A stretch of 64,000 bases of DNA from Lentibacillus cibarius (GTDB lineage: Bacteria > Bacillota > Bacilli > Bacillales > Amphibacillaceae). Numbering within the stretch: position 1 is the first letter of the stretch; each line of letters begins with the position of its first letter. Position numbers and translations under genes: made by a program. Below are positions 38,287-47,309 of the stretch, piece by piece. Below the pieces are notes generated by a model. That model did no database searches. It worked only from the letters and a program-made list of their open reading frames with translations, and had not been told where the DNA came from. Location: contig NZ_VCIA01000001.1 of the NCBI RefSeq assembly GCF_005887555.1, forward strand, positions 3,162,001 to 3,226,000, given 5' to 3'.

Positions 38287-38330
38287 AAAAAAGCCGGCAA
38301 TTCAGCATTACTGGATTACCGGCTTTTTTT
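38287..38330 (+). terminator. Rho-independent terminator
   Basis: AAAAAAGCCGGCAAT pairs with GATTACCGGCTTTTTTT (one bulge) around a 12-base loop. Confidence 0.85.
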
Positions 38331-38417
38331 GCAGTTACTAAAATTGTGTTCAATTGCGTCTAAATATCCAGATAGCAGTCTGTATCGGTTTCATCGACGC
38401 ACTGTGGCATACTTGGT

Positions 38418-38870
38418 TCATTCATCGATATTTATATATTTTCTTCGGTTATCGATTTTAGGGATGGTTACCTTCAATTCACCATCATGAAAGGAAGCGT
38501 TGGTTTCATTTTTTGGGATTTCGAATGGCAATGTAATCGTGCGGTCCATTTGCTGATGAGTTTGCTGCTTGTATTGGCTGCCCTTTTTATGGTCAATCGC
38601 ATCCTTTTCGGTATTGTTTTGGACGATAATTCGTAATTGGTTTCCAAATGTCTCTAGCTGGATCTGATTTCGTTTATAGCCTTGTAAGTTTGCTTTCACG
38701 ATTATTTCGGAGTCATTTTCGTCCACGTCAATCCAAAATGGCCGGAATCCAAAGAGTGGGTTCATCTGCTTGAATGATTGGTTGAAAAAAGTATCCATTC
38801 GTTGCATAAAATCTCTAAAGGGGGACATGTCGACATCAAACGGTCTTGGTTTGTTGTTATTGTTATTCAA
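38418..38870 (-). CDS. Hsp20/alpha-crystallin small heat-shock protein
   Basis: A 150-residue chaperone that holds unfolding proteins. TTG at 38870-38868 follows AAAGGAGGAG; the frame extends further but without a ribosome site. The N-terminal arm is NNNNNKPRPFDVDMSPF, then a Phe-rich segment, and the alpha-crystallin domain runs from about residue 48 (WIDVDENDSEIIVKANLQGY) to the conserved GELKVTIPK, the A-x-x-x-n-G-x-L form near the end. The C-terminus lacks a strong IXI tail (KIDNRRKYINIDE). No CIRCE element is visible upstream. Confidence 0.92.
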   Translation of the reverse strand: MNNNNNKPRPFDVDMSPFRDFMQRMDTFFNQSFKQMNPLFGFRPFWIDVDENDSEIIVKANLQGYKRNQIQLETFGNQLRIIVQNNTEKDAIDHKKGSQYKQQTHQQMDRTITLPFEIPKNETNASFHDGELKVTIPKIDNRRKYINIDE

Positions 38871-39060
38871 TATTTCTCCTCCTTTCAATAATGTGTTCAT
38901 ACTTAAAATATGCAAGCATTTGCAAATAGTAATGGGCAATCGGCCAGTAGTAGTATGATTATTTAACCATATACAATAGTCGTGTTCCCACGCCATACAT
39001 TGCACTATCTGAATCAGCTGACGGCAAATCGTTCTGATTCAACAGGTCCTTATCATTTTT
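38871..39060. other. Intergenic region upstream of hsp20
   Basis: Contains the leftward promoter region of the heat-shock gene; no perfect sigma-A or sigma-B boxes stand out and no gene is seen. Confidence 0.4.
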
Positions 39061-39289
39061 ATCACGCATTAACGTGCAGTCACACCTTCCCCTCTAAACG
39101 TGCGAGCCAGAAACGTTAAGGTGGGATAAACAGCTCTGCAGGTAATACCGCGACATCTCCGTGCTTATTGGCACTAGCATGTCCTGCGCGTCTGCAGGCT
39201 AAATTCGTCACGTCCTGTGACAACGCCGCATTAGCACGTCCCAGTGGACACTCTCACTAATTGAACTCTCACTCACTTCACCTCCCTTT
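39061..39289. repeat. 220-bp dispersed repeat / possible structured RNA, copy B
   Basis: Second copy of the element at 37580-37799, in the same orientation. Its own inverted repeats are CACCTT/AAGGTG, CCTGC-GCGTCT-GCAGG and GTCAC-GTCCT-GTGAC. Compared with copy A, one pair of the first stem changes from C-G to T-A, keeping pairing. Copy B ends about 250 bp before the transporter gene. Confidence 0.7.
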
Positions 39290-39341
39290 AACAGGCAAGC
39301 AGCTTCCACCTTATAAAATTTTCATTCAATGAAATAACGAT

Positions 39342-39355
39342 TGTAAACGATTACA
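39342..39355. promoter_or_regulatory. cre-like site (CcpA/LacI-type operator) 1
   Basis: TGTAAACGATTACA is a perfect fit to the cre consensus TGWAANCGNTNWCA. It lies about 187 bp before the transporter gene. Confidence 0.65.
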
Positions 39356-39367
39356 TATATCGATTTT

Positions 39368-39381
39368 AGAAAACGCTTTCT
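39368..39381. promoter_or_regulatory. cre-like site 2
   Basis: AGAAAACGCTTTCT is a perfect palindrome close to the cre pattern (the outer T and A differ). It is directly followed by TTGACA (39385-39390), so it overlaps the promoter. Confidence 0.6.
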
Positions 39382-39541
39382 CTATTGACATAACAATGTT
39401 GACTGCGTTTGTATCTCTTTTCTTTTGGAAAAAGTCACTTAACTATAAATAATGCCACTTAACAAAAAAGTCTAAAAATAATATGGACATTCGACAAAAA
39501 TCGTGATACTATTTGATTATATTTTCGAGGAGGGGAACATC

Positions 39542-40708
39542 ATGATAAGCAATCCACTAATTGCCACTGTACTTGTTTTTGCCCTAATCGCATTGGGGGA
39601 ATGGATTTCCATTATCTCAAGGGCGAGAGTTCCAATGCTACTTACTGCAATGATTGGATTTCTGGTTTTGTCATGGACCGGCATTTTTCCTGAGGATATT
39701 CTGGAAAAGTCGACATTCGCAGCACTTGGGAGCATTTTGATTGGTCCAGCTATTCTTCATATGGGCACGATGATTCCCTTGTCGATTCTGAAGAGTCAAT
39801 ATAAAGCGGTGTTGATTGCCTTAGGTGGGGTAGTTAGTTCTGGTGTGCTGGTTTTAACCATTGTTCCACTGGTGTTTGATTATCCGACAGCTGTTGCCGG
39901 AGTAGGACCTATCAGTGGCGGGGTGATTGCATTGATTGTCACTTCTGAAGGGTTGAAAGAAATTGGACTGGCTGCAACTGTTGTTATACCTGCACTGATA
40001 GTTGCCTTCCAAGGCGTCATGGGAATGCCGCTGGCGCTAAATTTTATGCGACGATATGCCAGAAAAATGATTCAACAAATCGATGATGAATCGTTTATTC
40101 CCGTCGGTGATGTGGATGAGATTGCTGCAACGACCGAAAGAGGAAAAAAGTCAGCAATCCAATCCAGCGCAACATTAAAGCTGTTTTTTGTATTTGTTGG
40201 TGCAGCGGTTGGTGTTGCACTTGGGGAATTAACACCGATTCATTATAGTCTCTGGTGCCTGGGTATCGGAATCACCGGTTTAAAACTGGGCTTGTTTGAA
40301 GCAAAAGCACTGGAACGTTCAAATTCATTCACGATAACAATGATTGGCATTATATTTGTTGTTATTGGCACAATGGCTGACGTTACACCACAACAAGTGC
40401 TGGCTAATTTGCCGGCGATTATATTAGTTCTCATTCTTGGTACGGCAGGTATCACGATTGGGGGTTATCTCGTTTCTAAACTTGTTAAATGGCACCCGTA
40501 TAAAGGTATGCCGGTAGCATTGACGGCATTGTTCGGGTTTCCAGGTGATTATATTCTTTGTGATGAGGTTAGCAGAAGTGTTGCCAGAAATGAACAGGAA
40601 GAGAAAACTATTTTCAATGAATTGCTGGCACCGATGCTGATTGGCGGTTTTACAACGGTAACGATTGCATCTGTCGTTGTAGCCGGAATTTTAATTAACA
40701 CACTTTAA
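39542..40708 (+). CDS. GltS-like membrane transporter
   Basis: A 388-residue membrane protein with about 11 helices from ATG 39542 behind GAGGAGGGG. Gly-rich re-entrant-like stretches (GPISGGVIALIVTSEGLKE and FGFPGDYILCDEVSR) resemble the two halves of Na+/glutamate symporters of the GltS type. The family assignment is by general form; the solute is not determined. It is followed 14 bp later by an amidohydrolase gene, so it probably imports that enzyme's substrate, a peptide- or amino-acid-like compound. cre-like sites upstream suggest carbon-catabolite control. Confidence 0.7.
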   Translation: MISNPLIATVLVFALIALGEWISIISRARVPMLLTAMIGFLVLSWTGIFPEDILEKSTFAALGSILIGPAILHMGTMIPLSILKSQYKAVLIALGGVVSSGVLVLTIVPLVFDYPTAVAGVGPISGGVIALIVTSEGLKEIGLAATVVIPALIVAFQGVMGMPLALNFMRRYARKMIQQIDDESFIPVGDVDEIAATTERGKKSAIQSSATLKLFFVFVGAAVGVALGELTPIHYSLWCLGIGITGLKLGLFEAKALERSNSFTITMIGIIFVVIGTMADVTPQQVLANLPAIILVLILGTAGITIGGYLVSKLVKWHPYKGMPVALTALFGFPGDYILCDEVSRSVARNEQEEKTIFNELLAPMLIGGFTTVTIASVVVAGILINTL

Positions 40709-40722
40709 GGAGGAACTTAACG

Positions 40723-41967
40723 ATGACAAAACAATTAATTAAAAATGGAACACTGATTGATGGAAATGGCGGTAAACCGCAGTCCGATGCAGTTGTCGTC
40801 ACTGATGGCAACCGTATCGTTTATGCGGGGCCGGCAAATGGGTATACAGCCACAGGTGAGGAAACAGTCATTGATGCACAAGGCGGAACTATATTGCCTG
40901 GGCTCATCGATTCGCACGTGCATATGATGATGGAGTATACACCGATTTCGGAAAAACTAACAACGCCTTTTTCATTCATGTATTATCAAGCGCAGCAATA
41001 CATGCAGGCGACACTAAACGCAGGCATTACCACGGTCCGGGATGCCCTTGGTACGGATCGTGGCGTGAAAAAAGCCGTTAATGATGGACTAGTGCCCGGT
41101 CCGCGTATGCAACTGAGCATCAATGCATTGACGACAACCGGCGGACATGGTGATGGTTATCAGGTTTCGGGCGATGTGATGGATATTCTGCCGTCCGGAT
41201 ATCGCGGCATGCCTGATGGACGCTGTGACGGTGTGGAAGAAGTCCGCAAGAAGACACGTGAAATGCTCAGAGCCGGTGCGGAGGTCATTAAAGTTCATGC
41301 AACTGGTGGTGTGTTGAGTCCTACAGACCATCCGGAATTCACGCAATTTTCCCAGCGTGAACTGGAAGTGATTGTGGAAGAAGGACAGTTCCGCAAAGGT
41401 GTGAAAGTGATGGCGCATGCACAAGGAGCAGAAGGAATCAAAAATGCTGTACGGGCAGGCATCCATTCGATTGAGCATGGTATTTTCCTCGATGATGAAG
41501 CGATTGCCCTGATGATTGAAAATGGAACTTATCTCGTCCCGACATTGCTCGCACCAGTAGCAGTATTGGAATCTGCCGATGAAAAAGGAATGCCGCAAAC
41601 CGCTGTTGAAAAGTCCAAAGAAGTCATCGAACAACATAAAGAAAGTATCGCTAAAGCATATAAAGCCGGTGTCAAAATTGCCATGGGAACCGACGCCGGG
41701 GTGATGAAGCATGGTACCAATTTGCGCGAACTTGGTTTAATGGCGGATATCGGCATGTCCCCAATGGAAACGATTGTAGCGTCAACCAAAACGGCTGCTG
41801 CATGTCTTGGCTGGGACGAGCATGTCGGCACACTTGAGGCAGGCAAGTTAGCTGATGTCGTTGTTGTCCAAGGCAACCCGCTTGAAGATATTCATTCGCT
41901 TGCAAATAATGATACGATCCAAGTGGTTATGAAGGATGGAAAAGTCGAAAAAGACACACTAGCCTAA
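40723..41967 (+). CDS. Amidohydrolase (imidazolonepropionase / Xaa-Pro dipeptidase-like)
   Basis: A 414-residue metal-dependent hydrolase of the amidohydrolase superfamily. Metal ligands are His65 and His67 in SHVHM, Lys190 (IKVHATGG), His232 (MAHAQG), His252 (IEHGIF) and Asp324 (GTDAG). It starts 14 bp after the transporter gene with AAGGAGG. The subgroup is that of imidazolonepropionase-like enzymes acting on cyclic amides or dipeptides. Substrate is not predictable; operon context suggests catabolism. Confidence 0.9.
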   Translation: MTKQLIKNGTLIDGNGGKPQSDAVVVTDGNRIVYAGPANGYTATGEETVIDAQGGTILPGLIDSHVHMMMEYTPISEKLTTPFSFMYYQAQQYMQATLNAGITTVRDALGTDRGVKKAVNDGLVPGPRMQLSINALTTTGGHGDGYQVSGDVMDILPSGYRGMPDGRCDGVEEVRKKTREMLRAGAEVIKVHATGGVLSPTDHPEFTQFSQRELEVIVEEGQFRKGVKVMAHAQGAEGIKNAVRAGIHSIEHGIFLDDEAIALMIENGTYLVPTLLAPVAVLESADEKGMPQTAVEKSKEVIEQHKESIAKAYKAGVKIAMGTDAGVMKHGTNLRELGLMADIGMSPMETIVASTKTAAACLGWDEHVGTLEAGKLADVVVVQGNPLEDIHSLANNDTIQVVMKDGKVEKDTLA

Positions 41968-42039
41968 ACTATACTAATCATTTGTAACTATGTTATCATC
42001 TTTAATAGATGACAATCGATTTCAAGGGAGAGAAGTAGC

Positions 42040-43326
42040 GTGGGAATGTTATATGACCAACTAATAGCGGGATTGGACACTGTTCATAACACAGATGGTA
42101 TTTCTGGTGAACGGTTGGCGGAGCGGTTTGATGCGCTATCCGAAATCGGGCTGACGGAGGATAATGGCTCGAATCGTCCGGGCTTTTCCAAAGAAGAGAA
42201 GGCAGCAAAAGAATTAATAGCTACGTGGATGCGTGAAGCTGGACTGGACGTGAGCGAAGACGGTGCAGGTAACATCTTCGGCCGAATGGCTGGTAAACAG
42301 GATGACCTCCCGGCTGTTGTGAGTGGCTCGCATGTGGATAGTGTGCCAAATGGCGGGCATTTTGATGGCGTATTAGGTGTCCTTGCCGCCCTGGAGGTAG
42401 CCCAAGCATGGAAACAAACTGGCTACCAGCCGGAAAAACCGTATGAAGTTGCTGTGTTTACCGATGAAGAAGGTGCCAGGTTTAATGGCGGATTGCTAGG
42501 CAGTGAGGCAGTTGCCGGCAAGGGAGATGTACAAGAAAAATTAAAACTTATCGATCAGGACGGCATGACATTCACAGAGGTGCTGGCGGATGTCGGTCTT
42601 ACCGTTGACGGCTATACGGCAGCCGAGCGTGACGCGGACGAAATAGAAATGCTTGTTGAAGTGCATATCGAACAAGGAAAACGCCTTGAACAACAAAATC
42701 TGCCGTGCGGTATTGTCACCGGTATTGCCGGACCGTGCTGGATGGAATTTACGTTTACCGGGGAAGCGGGACACGCCGGAAATACACCGATGACGGACCG
42801 CAAAGATGCGCTTGCTGCAGCAGGTGCATTTGCAGCAGAAGTGCCGAAACTTCCGAAAACGGTCAGTGATTCTGCGGTTGCAACCATTGGTAAATTGGAT
42901 GTTCACCCCAATGGTGTCAATGTCATCCCTGGCAGTGTCACGCTTTACGTGGATATTCGGGATATTTACGCAGAAACGCGTGATGCACTGGTTGACAAGG
43001 TTCTGGATCTGGCTGAACAGACCGCAGCGAGTCATCAAATCAAAGTGGAACACGTGGAGAAAATGCGTGTCGCCCCGGTACCGATTGATGAGGAAAAACA
43101 GGAGCTGCTTGCGGCATCCTTCCGCGAGAAAAATATAGAACCATACCGGCTTCCAAGTGGTGCAGGTCATGATGCGATGATTATTGGTGACAAATGGCCT
43201 GTCGCGATGCTGTTTACCCGGAGTAAAGACGGCATCAGCCATAACCCGGATGAATGGTCTGAGTTGAACGACTGTGTGCAGACGGTACATGTACTGAAAG
43301 ATTTTTTGGAGAAAGTTCAGCAATAA
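42040..43326 (+). CDS. M20-family amidase (N-carbamoyl-L-amino acid hydrolase / allantoate amidohydrolase type)
   Basis: A 428-residue dinuclear zinc hydrolase starting GTG 42040 behind AGGGAGAGA. Family motifs: SGSHVDSVPNGGHFDG (first metals), FTDEEGARF, EVHIEQG, GEAGHAGNTPM (dimerisation domain) and SGAGHDAM near the end. It cleaves carbamoyl or ureido groups of amino-acid derivatives, such as N-carbamoyl amino acids, allantoate or ureidoglycine. With the transporter and amidohydrolase it suggests a degradation route for a cyclic amide or ureide; the route is inferred. A terminator follows. Confidence 0.92.
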   Translation: MGMLYDQLIAGLDTVHNTDGISGERLAERFDALSEIGLTEDNGSNRPGFSKEEKAAKELIATWMREAGLDVSEDGAGNIFGRMAGKQDDLPAVVSGSHVDSVPNGGHFDGVLGVLAALEVAQAWKQTGYQPEKPYEVAVFTDEEGARFNGGLLGSEAVAGKGDVQEKLKLIDQDGMTFTEVLADVGLTVDGYTAAERDADEIEMLVEVHIEQGKRLEQQNLPCGIVTGIAGPCWMEFTFTGEAGHAGNTPMTDRKDALAAAGAFAAEVPKLPKTVSDSAVATIGKLDVHPNGVNVIPGSVTLYVDIRDIYAETRDALVDKVLDLAEQTAASHQIKVEHVEKMRVAPVPIDEEKQELLAASFREKNIEPYRLPSGAGHDAMIIGDKWPVAMLFTRSKDGISHNPDEWSELNDCVQTVHVLKDFLEKVQQ

Positions 43327-43349
43327 CTCCATACGAAATGAAACATACG

Positions 43350-43388
43350 AATGCTTGGGCTAACACTGTGTAGCGCCCAAGCATTTTT
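43350..43388 (+). terminator. Rho-independent terminator
   Basis: AATGCTTGGGC pairs with GCCCAAGCATT around about 14 bases, followed by TTT. It ends the hydrolase operon. The next 250 bp up to the TetR gene hold only a spurious frame and a hairpin-like CCCCC...GGGGG segment at 43562-43600. Confidence 0.8.
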
Positions 43389-43638
43389 GTGTGGCGTTTT
43401 TCTAATACGAGTTGGGCTGGCGCAGTTGAACAACTTGACAGATCTAAATGACAGGCGGATTCATTTTATAAATCTACTAGTTGCATCATTCGTGATTCAA
43501 TGCTATTATGTTTTGGTGACTTTTTATTTACTATATGTAAACTACCGGTCATAAAATGAGGTCCCCCTGGTCTCATCTCATGAGTTTGAAGTGGGGGCTT
43601 ACTGTTAGTTACATGAGGGCTAAAAGGAGAGGCTTTTC

Positions 43639-44508
43639 ATGGCACAACGGCACAAGGATTTGTTGAATGCAGCGGTACGATTGTTTCAGCAGCATGGTTT
43701 TCACGCGACCTCAATAGAGGATATCACTCGTTCGTGCGGTATATCAAAAGGTGCGTTTTATAAGCATTTTGATTCCAAAGAGGCGATGATTCTGGAGCTA
43801 CTGCAGCGCTATTATGATGAGATATTTACGGAAGCAGACCGTTATGCAGAAGCGCTCACACATGCACCGCTTTTGAAACTGAAGAAAAAAATCACCATAG
43901 AACTGGAAAAATCTATGGAATATCAATCGTTTTTATATGCGTTGATGACGGAATTTCCGCCACATGAAAAGGGAGCGATTCCTGAACTTTTAAACCGAAT
44001 TTATCATGATCATCATAAGTGGCACGTCAACGCAATTCTGGAAGCGTTCGGATCTGATGCCAAAAAATATACTAAAGACTTGACCATTATGATGGAAGGA
44101 ATTATCCATAGTTATATGATGGCCATCATTTGGCGCGGCGCGGACTTGTCACCGGAAAAATTGGGAGCATTCGTCGTAGATTGTCTCTATGTGATTGTTG
44201 CTAATCGTGAACAGTTGTTGCCTGTTATGCCTGTTTATTCGAATAGTAAACACCATCAGGAGACAATGTTAGCCGATATGAAACATGAATTGGATACTTT
44301 ATGCTTGGAATTAAATAATAAAACGGAAAAAACGATTGCTGAGACAAAGGATATACAGGCGCTGGAGATGCTGATAGATGAGCTTGAACAGGGGTATCCG
44401 AGGGAATTTCTCATAGATGCATTACTTCAGCAGCTTTACCGCCGGCCTAATCTTAAAAACCGGCTCAGAAAGACATTAACGGCATGGGAAATGTGGAAAG
44501 GAGATTGA
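43639..44508 (+). CDS. TetR-family regulator
   Basis: A 289-residue regulator, longer than the usual 200. Residues 5-50 form the helix-turn-helix: LLNAAVRLFQQHGFHATSIE, DITRSCGISKGAFYKHFDSKE. The rest is a large helical ligand domain with an unusual C-terminal 80-residue extension (TEKTIAETKDIQALEMLIDEL...). AAAAGGAGAGG precedes the ATG. It abuts the MFS pump gene (stop 44508, start 44511), so it most likely controls the pump and is in the same transcript. Confidence 0.9.
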   Translation: MAQRHKDLLNAAVRLFQQHGFHATSIEDITRSCGISKGAFYKHFDSKEAMILELLQRYYDEIFTEADRYAEALTHAPLLKLKKKITIELEKSMEYQSFLYALMTEFPPHEKGAIPELLNRIYHDHHKWHVNAILEAFGSDAKKYTKDLTIMMEGIIHSYMMAIIWRGADLSPEKLGAFVVDCLYVIVANREQLLPVMPVYSNSKHHQETMLADMKHELDTLCLELNNKTEKTIAETKDIQALEMLIDELEQGYPREFLIDALLQQLYRRPNLKNRLRKTLTAWEMWKGD

Positions 44509-44510
44509 AC

Positions 44511-45986
44511 ATGAGTGAAACGGAAACTTCTTGGGATTTACCGCCCAAACAAAAAGGATTAATGATCGCTGCTTTATTGATAGGCGCTTTTATGGGAATT
44601 ATTAATGAAACATTGCTGGCGACGGCACTTCCGTCGATTCAGGATGCATTTTCCATATCGCAGGCTAAAGTGCAGTGGATGACGACCGCATTTTTAATGA
44701 CGAACGGTGTAATGATTCCAGTATCTGCGTTTTTAATTGACCGGTTTACTACACGGGGATTGTTTTTAACGGCAATTGGGCTATTTGGTGGGGGAACCGC
44801 TATAGCGGCTATTGCACCCGTTTATCCTGTTCTTTTGTTAGGACGGGTAGTACAGGCGGCTGGTTCCGGTATCATGCTTCCATTGCTGATGACCGTTTTA
44901 TTGGCGGTCATCCCCGTTGAACGGCGCGGAACGGCAATGGGAATGATTGGGATCGTCATCGCTTTTGGTCCAGCAATCGGCCCGACACTATCCGGCTGGC
45001 TTCTGGAACATTACAACTGGCGGGCACTGTTTTTGACGGTATTGCCAATTGTAATTGTGACGATTACGATTGCGTTCCTATTCTTACGGAATGTGACTGA
45101 TTTGCGTAAGCCTAAGATAGATGTCCTATCGATTATTCTGTCATCTGTCGGTTTCGGTCTGTTTCTGTACGGCTTCAGTATCGCTTCTGAAAAAGATTGG
45201 GGAAGTACGATTGTTCTCACGTCGATTATTATTGGTACGGCTGTCATAGGATTGTTTATTTGGCGTCAACTTGTTCTTCATACACCGATGCTTGAATTCC
45301 GCGTGTTTCAGTTCCGTATGTTTACCCTAGCAATCATTATAACGATGACAGTCCTTGTTTCACTGATTGGGGCGGAAACGTTGCTGCCGCTATTTATGCA
45401 GAACGTTCTCGACTTTTCACCATTAAAATCCGGGCTTATGCTCTTACCCGGTGCTGTTGTGATTGGAATTATGTCGCCGCTTACGGGTCGTCTGTTTGAT
45501 AAATTTGGTGCGAAGTGGTTAGCGCTAATCGGACTTAGCATTGTATCGGCCACCACATTTATGTTTACCAGGCTGTCGCTTGATACATCGTTCACCTATC
45601 TTACAGTTATATACGCGATTCGTATGTTCGGCCTGTCCTTTACGCTGATGCCGGTTATGACATCGGCATTAAATCAGCTCCCGCCGAAATGGTATGCACA
45701 CGGTTCAGCGATGGCGAATACGTTGCAGCAGATTTCAGCATCGATTGGAACGGCTATTCTTGTCACACTCGTCGCAATGGGGGCGAAAAGTTTTACACCC
45801 CAAGAAGCTGCTGCACCCGAACTGATTGAGCAGCAGGCACAGGTAACAGGCTTTGAGTGGGCCTTCATGGGCAGCACGGTGCTGTCAGCTATGGCCCTAG
45901 TACTTGCCTTGTTCCTTCATCCACCGAAAAAGGAAAAGGAAATTGTCCGTCAGATTCACGGAGAAACCCAGATGCGTGAAATCTGA
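44511..45986 (+). CDS. MFS drug efflux transporter, DHA2 family (14 helices)
   Basis: A 491-residue membrane pump of the EmrB/QacA type starting at ATG 44511 behind GGAAAGGAG. Motif A-like AFLIDRFTTRGLF and motif C RGTAMGMIGIVIAFGPAIGPTLSGW with an extra helix pair are visible. It exports drugs by H+ antiport. The TetR gene directly upstream probably represses it. A terminator follows. Confidence 0.92.
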   Translation: MSETETSWDLPPKQKGLMIAALLIGAFMGIINETLLATALPSIQDAFSISQAKVQWMTTAFLMTNGVMIPVSAFLIDRFTTRGLFLTAIGLFGGGTAIAAIAPVYPVLLLGRVVQAAGSGIMLPLLMTVLLAVIPVERRGTAMGMIGIVIAFGPAIGPTLSGWLLEHYNWRALFLTVLPIVIVTITIAFLFLRNVTDLRKPKIDVLSIILSSVGFGLFLYGFSIASEKDWGSTIVLTSIIIGTAVIGLFIWRQLVLHTPMLEFRVFQFRMFTLAIIITMTVLVSLIGAETLLPLFMQNVLDFSPLKSGLMLLPGAVVIGIMSPLTGRLFDKFGAKWLALIGLSIVSATTFMFTRLSLDTSFTYLTVIYAIRMFGLSFTLMPVMTSALNQLPPKWYAHGSAMANTLQQISASIGTAILVTLVAMGAKSFTPQEAAAPELIEQQAQVTGFEWAFMGSTVLSAMALVLALFLHPPKKEKEIVRQIHGETQMREI

Positions 45987-46003
45987 CACAATAAGATTGG
46001 ATA

Positions 46004-46034
46004 AAAAGACTGCCGGCTACCCGGCAGTCTTTTC
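46004..46034 (+). terminator. Rho-independent terminator
   Basis: AAAAGACTGCCGG pairs with CCGGCAGTCTTTT around CTAC. Confidence 0.9.
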
Positions 46035-46064
46035 TTCCTAGAAATGCTGTTGGTAGGTGACTGA

Positions 46065-46283
46065 TTAAAACCAAGCTGCACCAACAATGATAAGCAAAAT
46101 GAACAGCACGACGATCAGTGCGAATCCGCCGCCTGCACCGTGGCAACCATAGCCGCCATAGCCACCCTGGCCATATCCGGCACCGGCGACAGGTCCGCCG
46201 TATCCACAGCCGTGGCCACCATAACCGGCACCTGCAACTGGTCCGCCGTATCCATATCCGCCGCATTTAGATCCAAAACCCAT
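46065..46283 (-). CDS. YjcZ-family sporulation protein (long form)
   Basis: A 72-residue protein on the minus strand with ATG behind AAGGAGGAATTC. Two copies of GGYGYGGPVAGAGYGG-type Gly/Tyr repeats with Cys8 and Cys26 precede the YjcZ tail GGGFALIVVLFILLIIVGAA, a membrane helix. Short YjcZ proteins are made late in sporulation in Bacillus. Two shorter relatives lie directly upstream in the same direction. Confidence 0.85.
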   Translation of the reverse strand: MGFGSKCGGYGYGGPVAGAGYGGHGCGYGGPVAGAGYGQGGYGGYGCHGAGGGFALIVVLFILLIIVGAAWF

Positions 46284-46319
46284 TTGAATTCCTCCTTAAA
46301 AATAGTGTGTTACTTTTAT

Positions 46320-46424
46320 TTAATATCCGACGTAAGCAACGCCGACAATAATCAACAGAATGAAAAGGACTACGATCAGTGAGAAACCTCCACCGTAGCA
46401 TGCTCCACCTGCATATTCGCTCAT
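46320..46424 (-). CDS. YjcZ-family peptide (34 residues)
   Basis: MSEYAGGACYGGGFSLIVV, then LFILLIIVGVAYVGY. GGAGGTGTATTCG precedes the ATG. Almost identical to the next upstream peptide, so the two arose by recent duplication. Confidence 0.85.
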   Translation of the reverse strand: MSEYAGGACYGGGFSLIVVLFILLIIVGVAYVGY

Positions 46425-46478
46425 TCGAATACACCTCCATCAATGCTTCGTTTGTTACTGTTTTGTTTTTTTCTTGCT

Positions 46479-46580
46479 TTAATATCCGACGTAAGCAACG
46501 CCAACAATAATCAACAGAATAAATAGGACTACGATTAAGGAGAAACCTCCACCGTATCCTGCGCCGCCATATTCACTCAT
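46479..46580 (-). CDS. YjcZ-family peptide (33 residues)
   Basis: MSEYGGAGYGGGFSLIVV, then LFILLIIVGVAYVGY. GGAGGTGTTTATGA precedes the ATG. First gene of a three-gene leftward YjcZ run. The 230 bp upstream to the next gene on the other strand has no further gene. Confidence 0.85.
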   Translation of the reverse strand: MSEYGGAGYGGGFSLIVVLFILLIIVGVAYVGY

Positions 46581-46808
46581 TCATAAACACCTCCATAATC
46601 GTTTGTTAACAATGTATGTATATAAATGCCGTTTGGTATGGGTTCATTCCCATATGGGCGAAAATTAGGCTCAGGCATCAACCCCTTACAATCTATATGC
46701 TATGGTGCTATCGAGAATCCGCGGCTTCCCTAATACAGTTATCCATTGCTTCATAAGTGTTCCAAACATAGGATGGTGTATGCTGCATATGAAGATGGAG
46801 GTGAAAGA

Positions 46809-47099
46809 ATGTCAGCCAGTCATTTTTACGATGTATGCTGCAGGCACAAAGGAAAACCAGTCCGTATAAGAACGCGTGATGGATGCGTTCATAAAGGAAC
46901 TATCCGTAATGTCGACAGGAATCAGGTATTTTTACAGCCGATGGGTCGTTCTGCCGGGTTAGGCGGCTTCGGTTACGGATTCTTTGGTCCGGGCTTTGGC
47001 GGCTATGGCTACGGTGGGTACGGATATGGCTATGGTGCTTACGGAATTGCATTAGGAGCTATTACTGCACTGGCACTCTTGCCATTTTTCTTCTGGTAA
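46809..47099 (+). CDS. Sm-like, Gly/Tyr-rich coat-type protein
   Basis: A 96-residue protein starting ATG 46809 behind GGAGGTGAAAG. Residues 5-50 form an Sm-like small barrel (HKGKPVRIRTRDGCVHKGTI, RNVDRNQVFLQP). After this a Gly/Tyr/Phe repeat (GGFGYGFFGPGFGGYGYGG...) runs to a hydrophobic tail (IALGAITALALLPFFFW). Such proteins are found in Bacillaceae spores or coats. Opposite in direction to the YjcZ genes. Function not established. Confidence 0.72.
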   Translation: MSASHFYDVCCRHKGKPVRIRTRDGCVHKGTIRNVDRNQVFLQPMGRSAGLGGFGYGFFGPGFGGYGYGGYGYGYGAYGIALGAITALALLPFFFW

Positions 47100-47161
47100 C
47101 GAGTGGGAAAAGGTACAAATTGTTAAATGCTAAAGTTCACCATTTCATTCAATGAAACCAT

Positions 47162-47194
47162 AAAAAGCAACTTGGCTTCTCAGGCCAAGTTGCC
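47162..47194 (-). terminator. Rho-independent terminator (leftward, possibly two-way)
   Basis: Read leftward, GGCAACTTGGCC pairs with GGCCAAGTTGCTTTTT around TGAGAA (GGCAACTTGGCC/GCCAAGTTGC). It lies 110 bp after the leftward protease gene stop and just beyond the rightward coat-type gene. Confidence 0.7.
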
Positions 47195-47309
47195 TATGAA
47201 TCCTTATGATTTAACGCTTGGAAGCATAACCATAACGTCCAAACGCTTTTCGCAGGTCGCGGGAAAACAGCTGGCTTTCCTATATGCCCAATGATTCCTC
47301 CATTAAGGG

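Noticed and set aside
43351..43554. 67-codon frame after the M20 hydrolase gene
   Set aside because: It starts within the terminator hairpin and has no ribosome site or recognisable domain.
47195..47309. Minus-strand fragment encoding SQLFSRDLRKAFGRYGYASKR-like text
   Set aside because: No start codon and a stop directly before it; too short to support as a gene.
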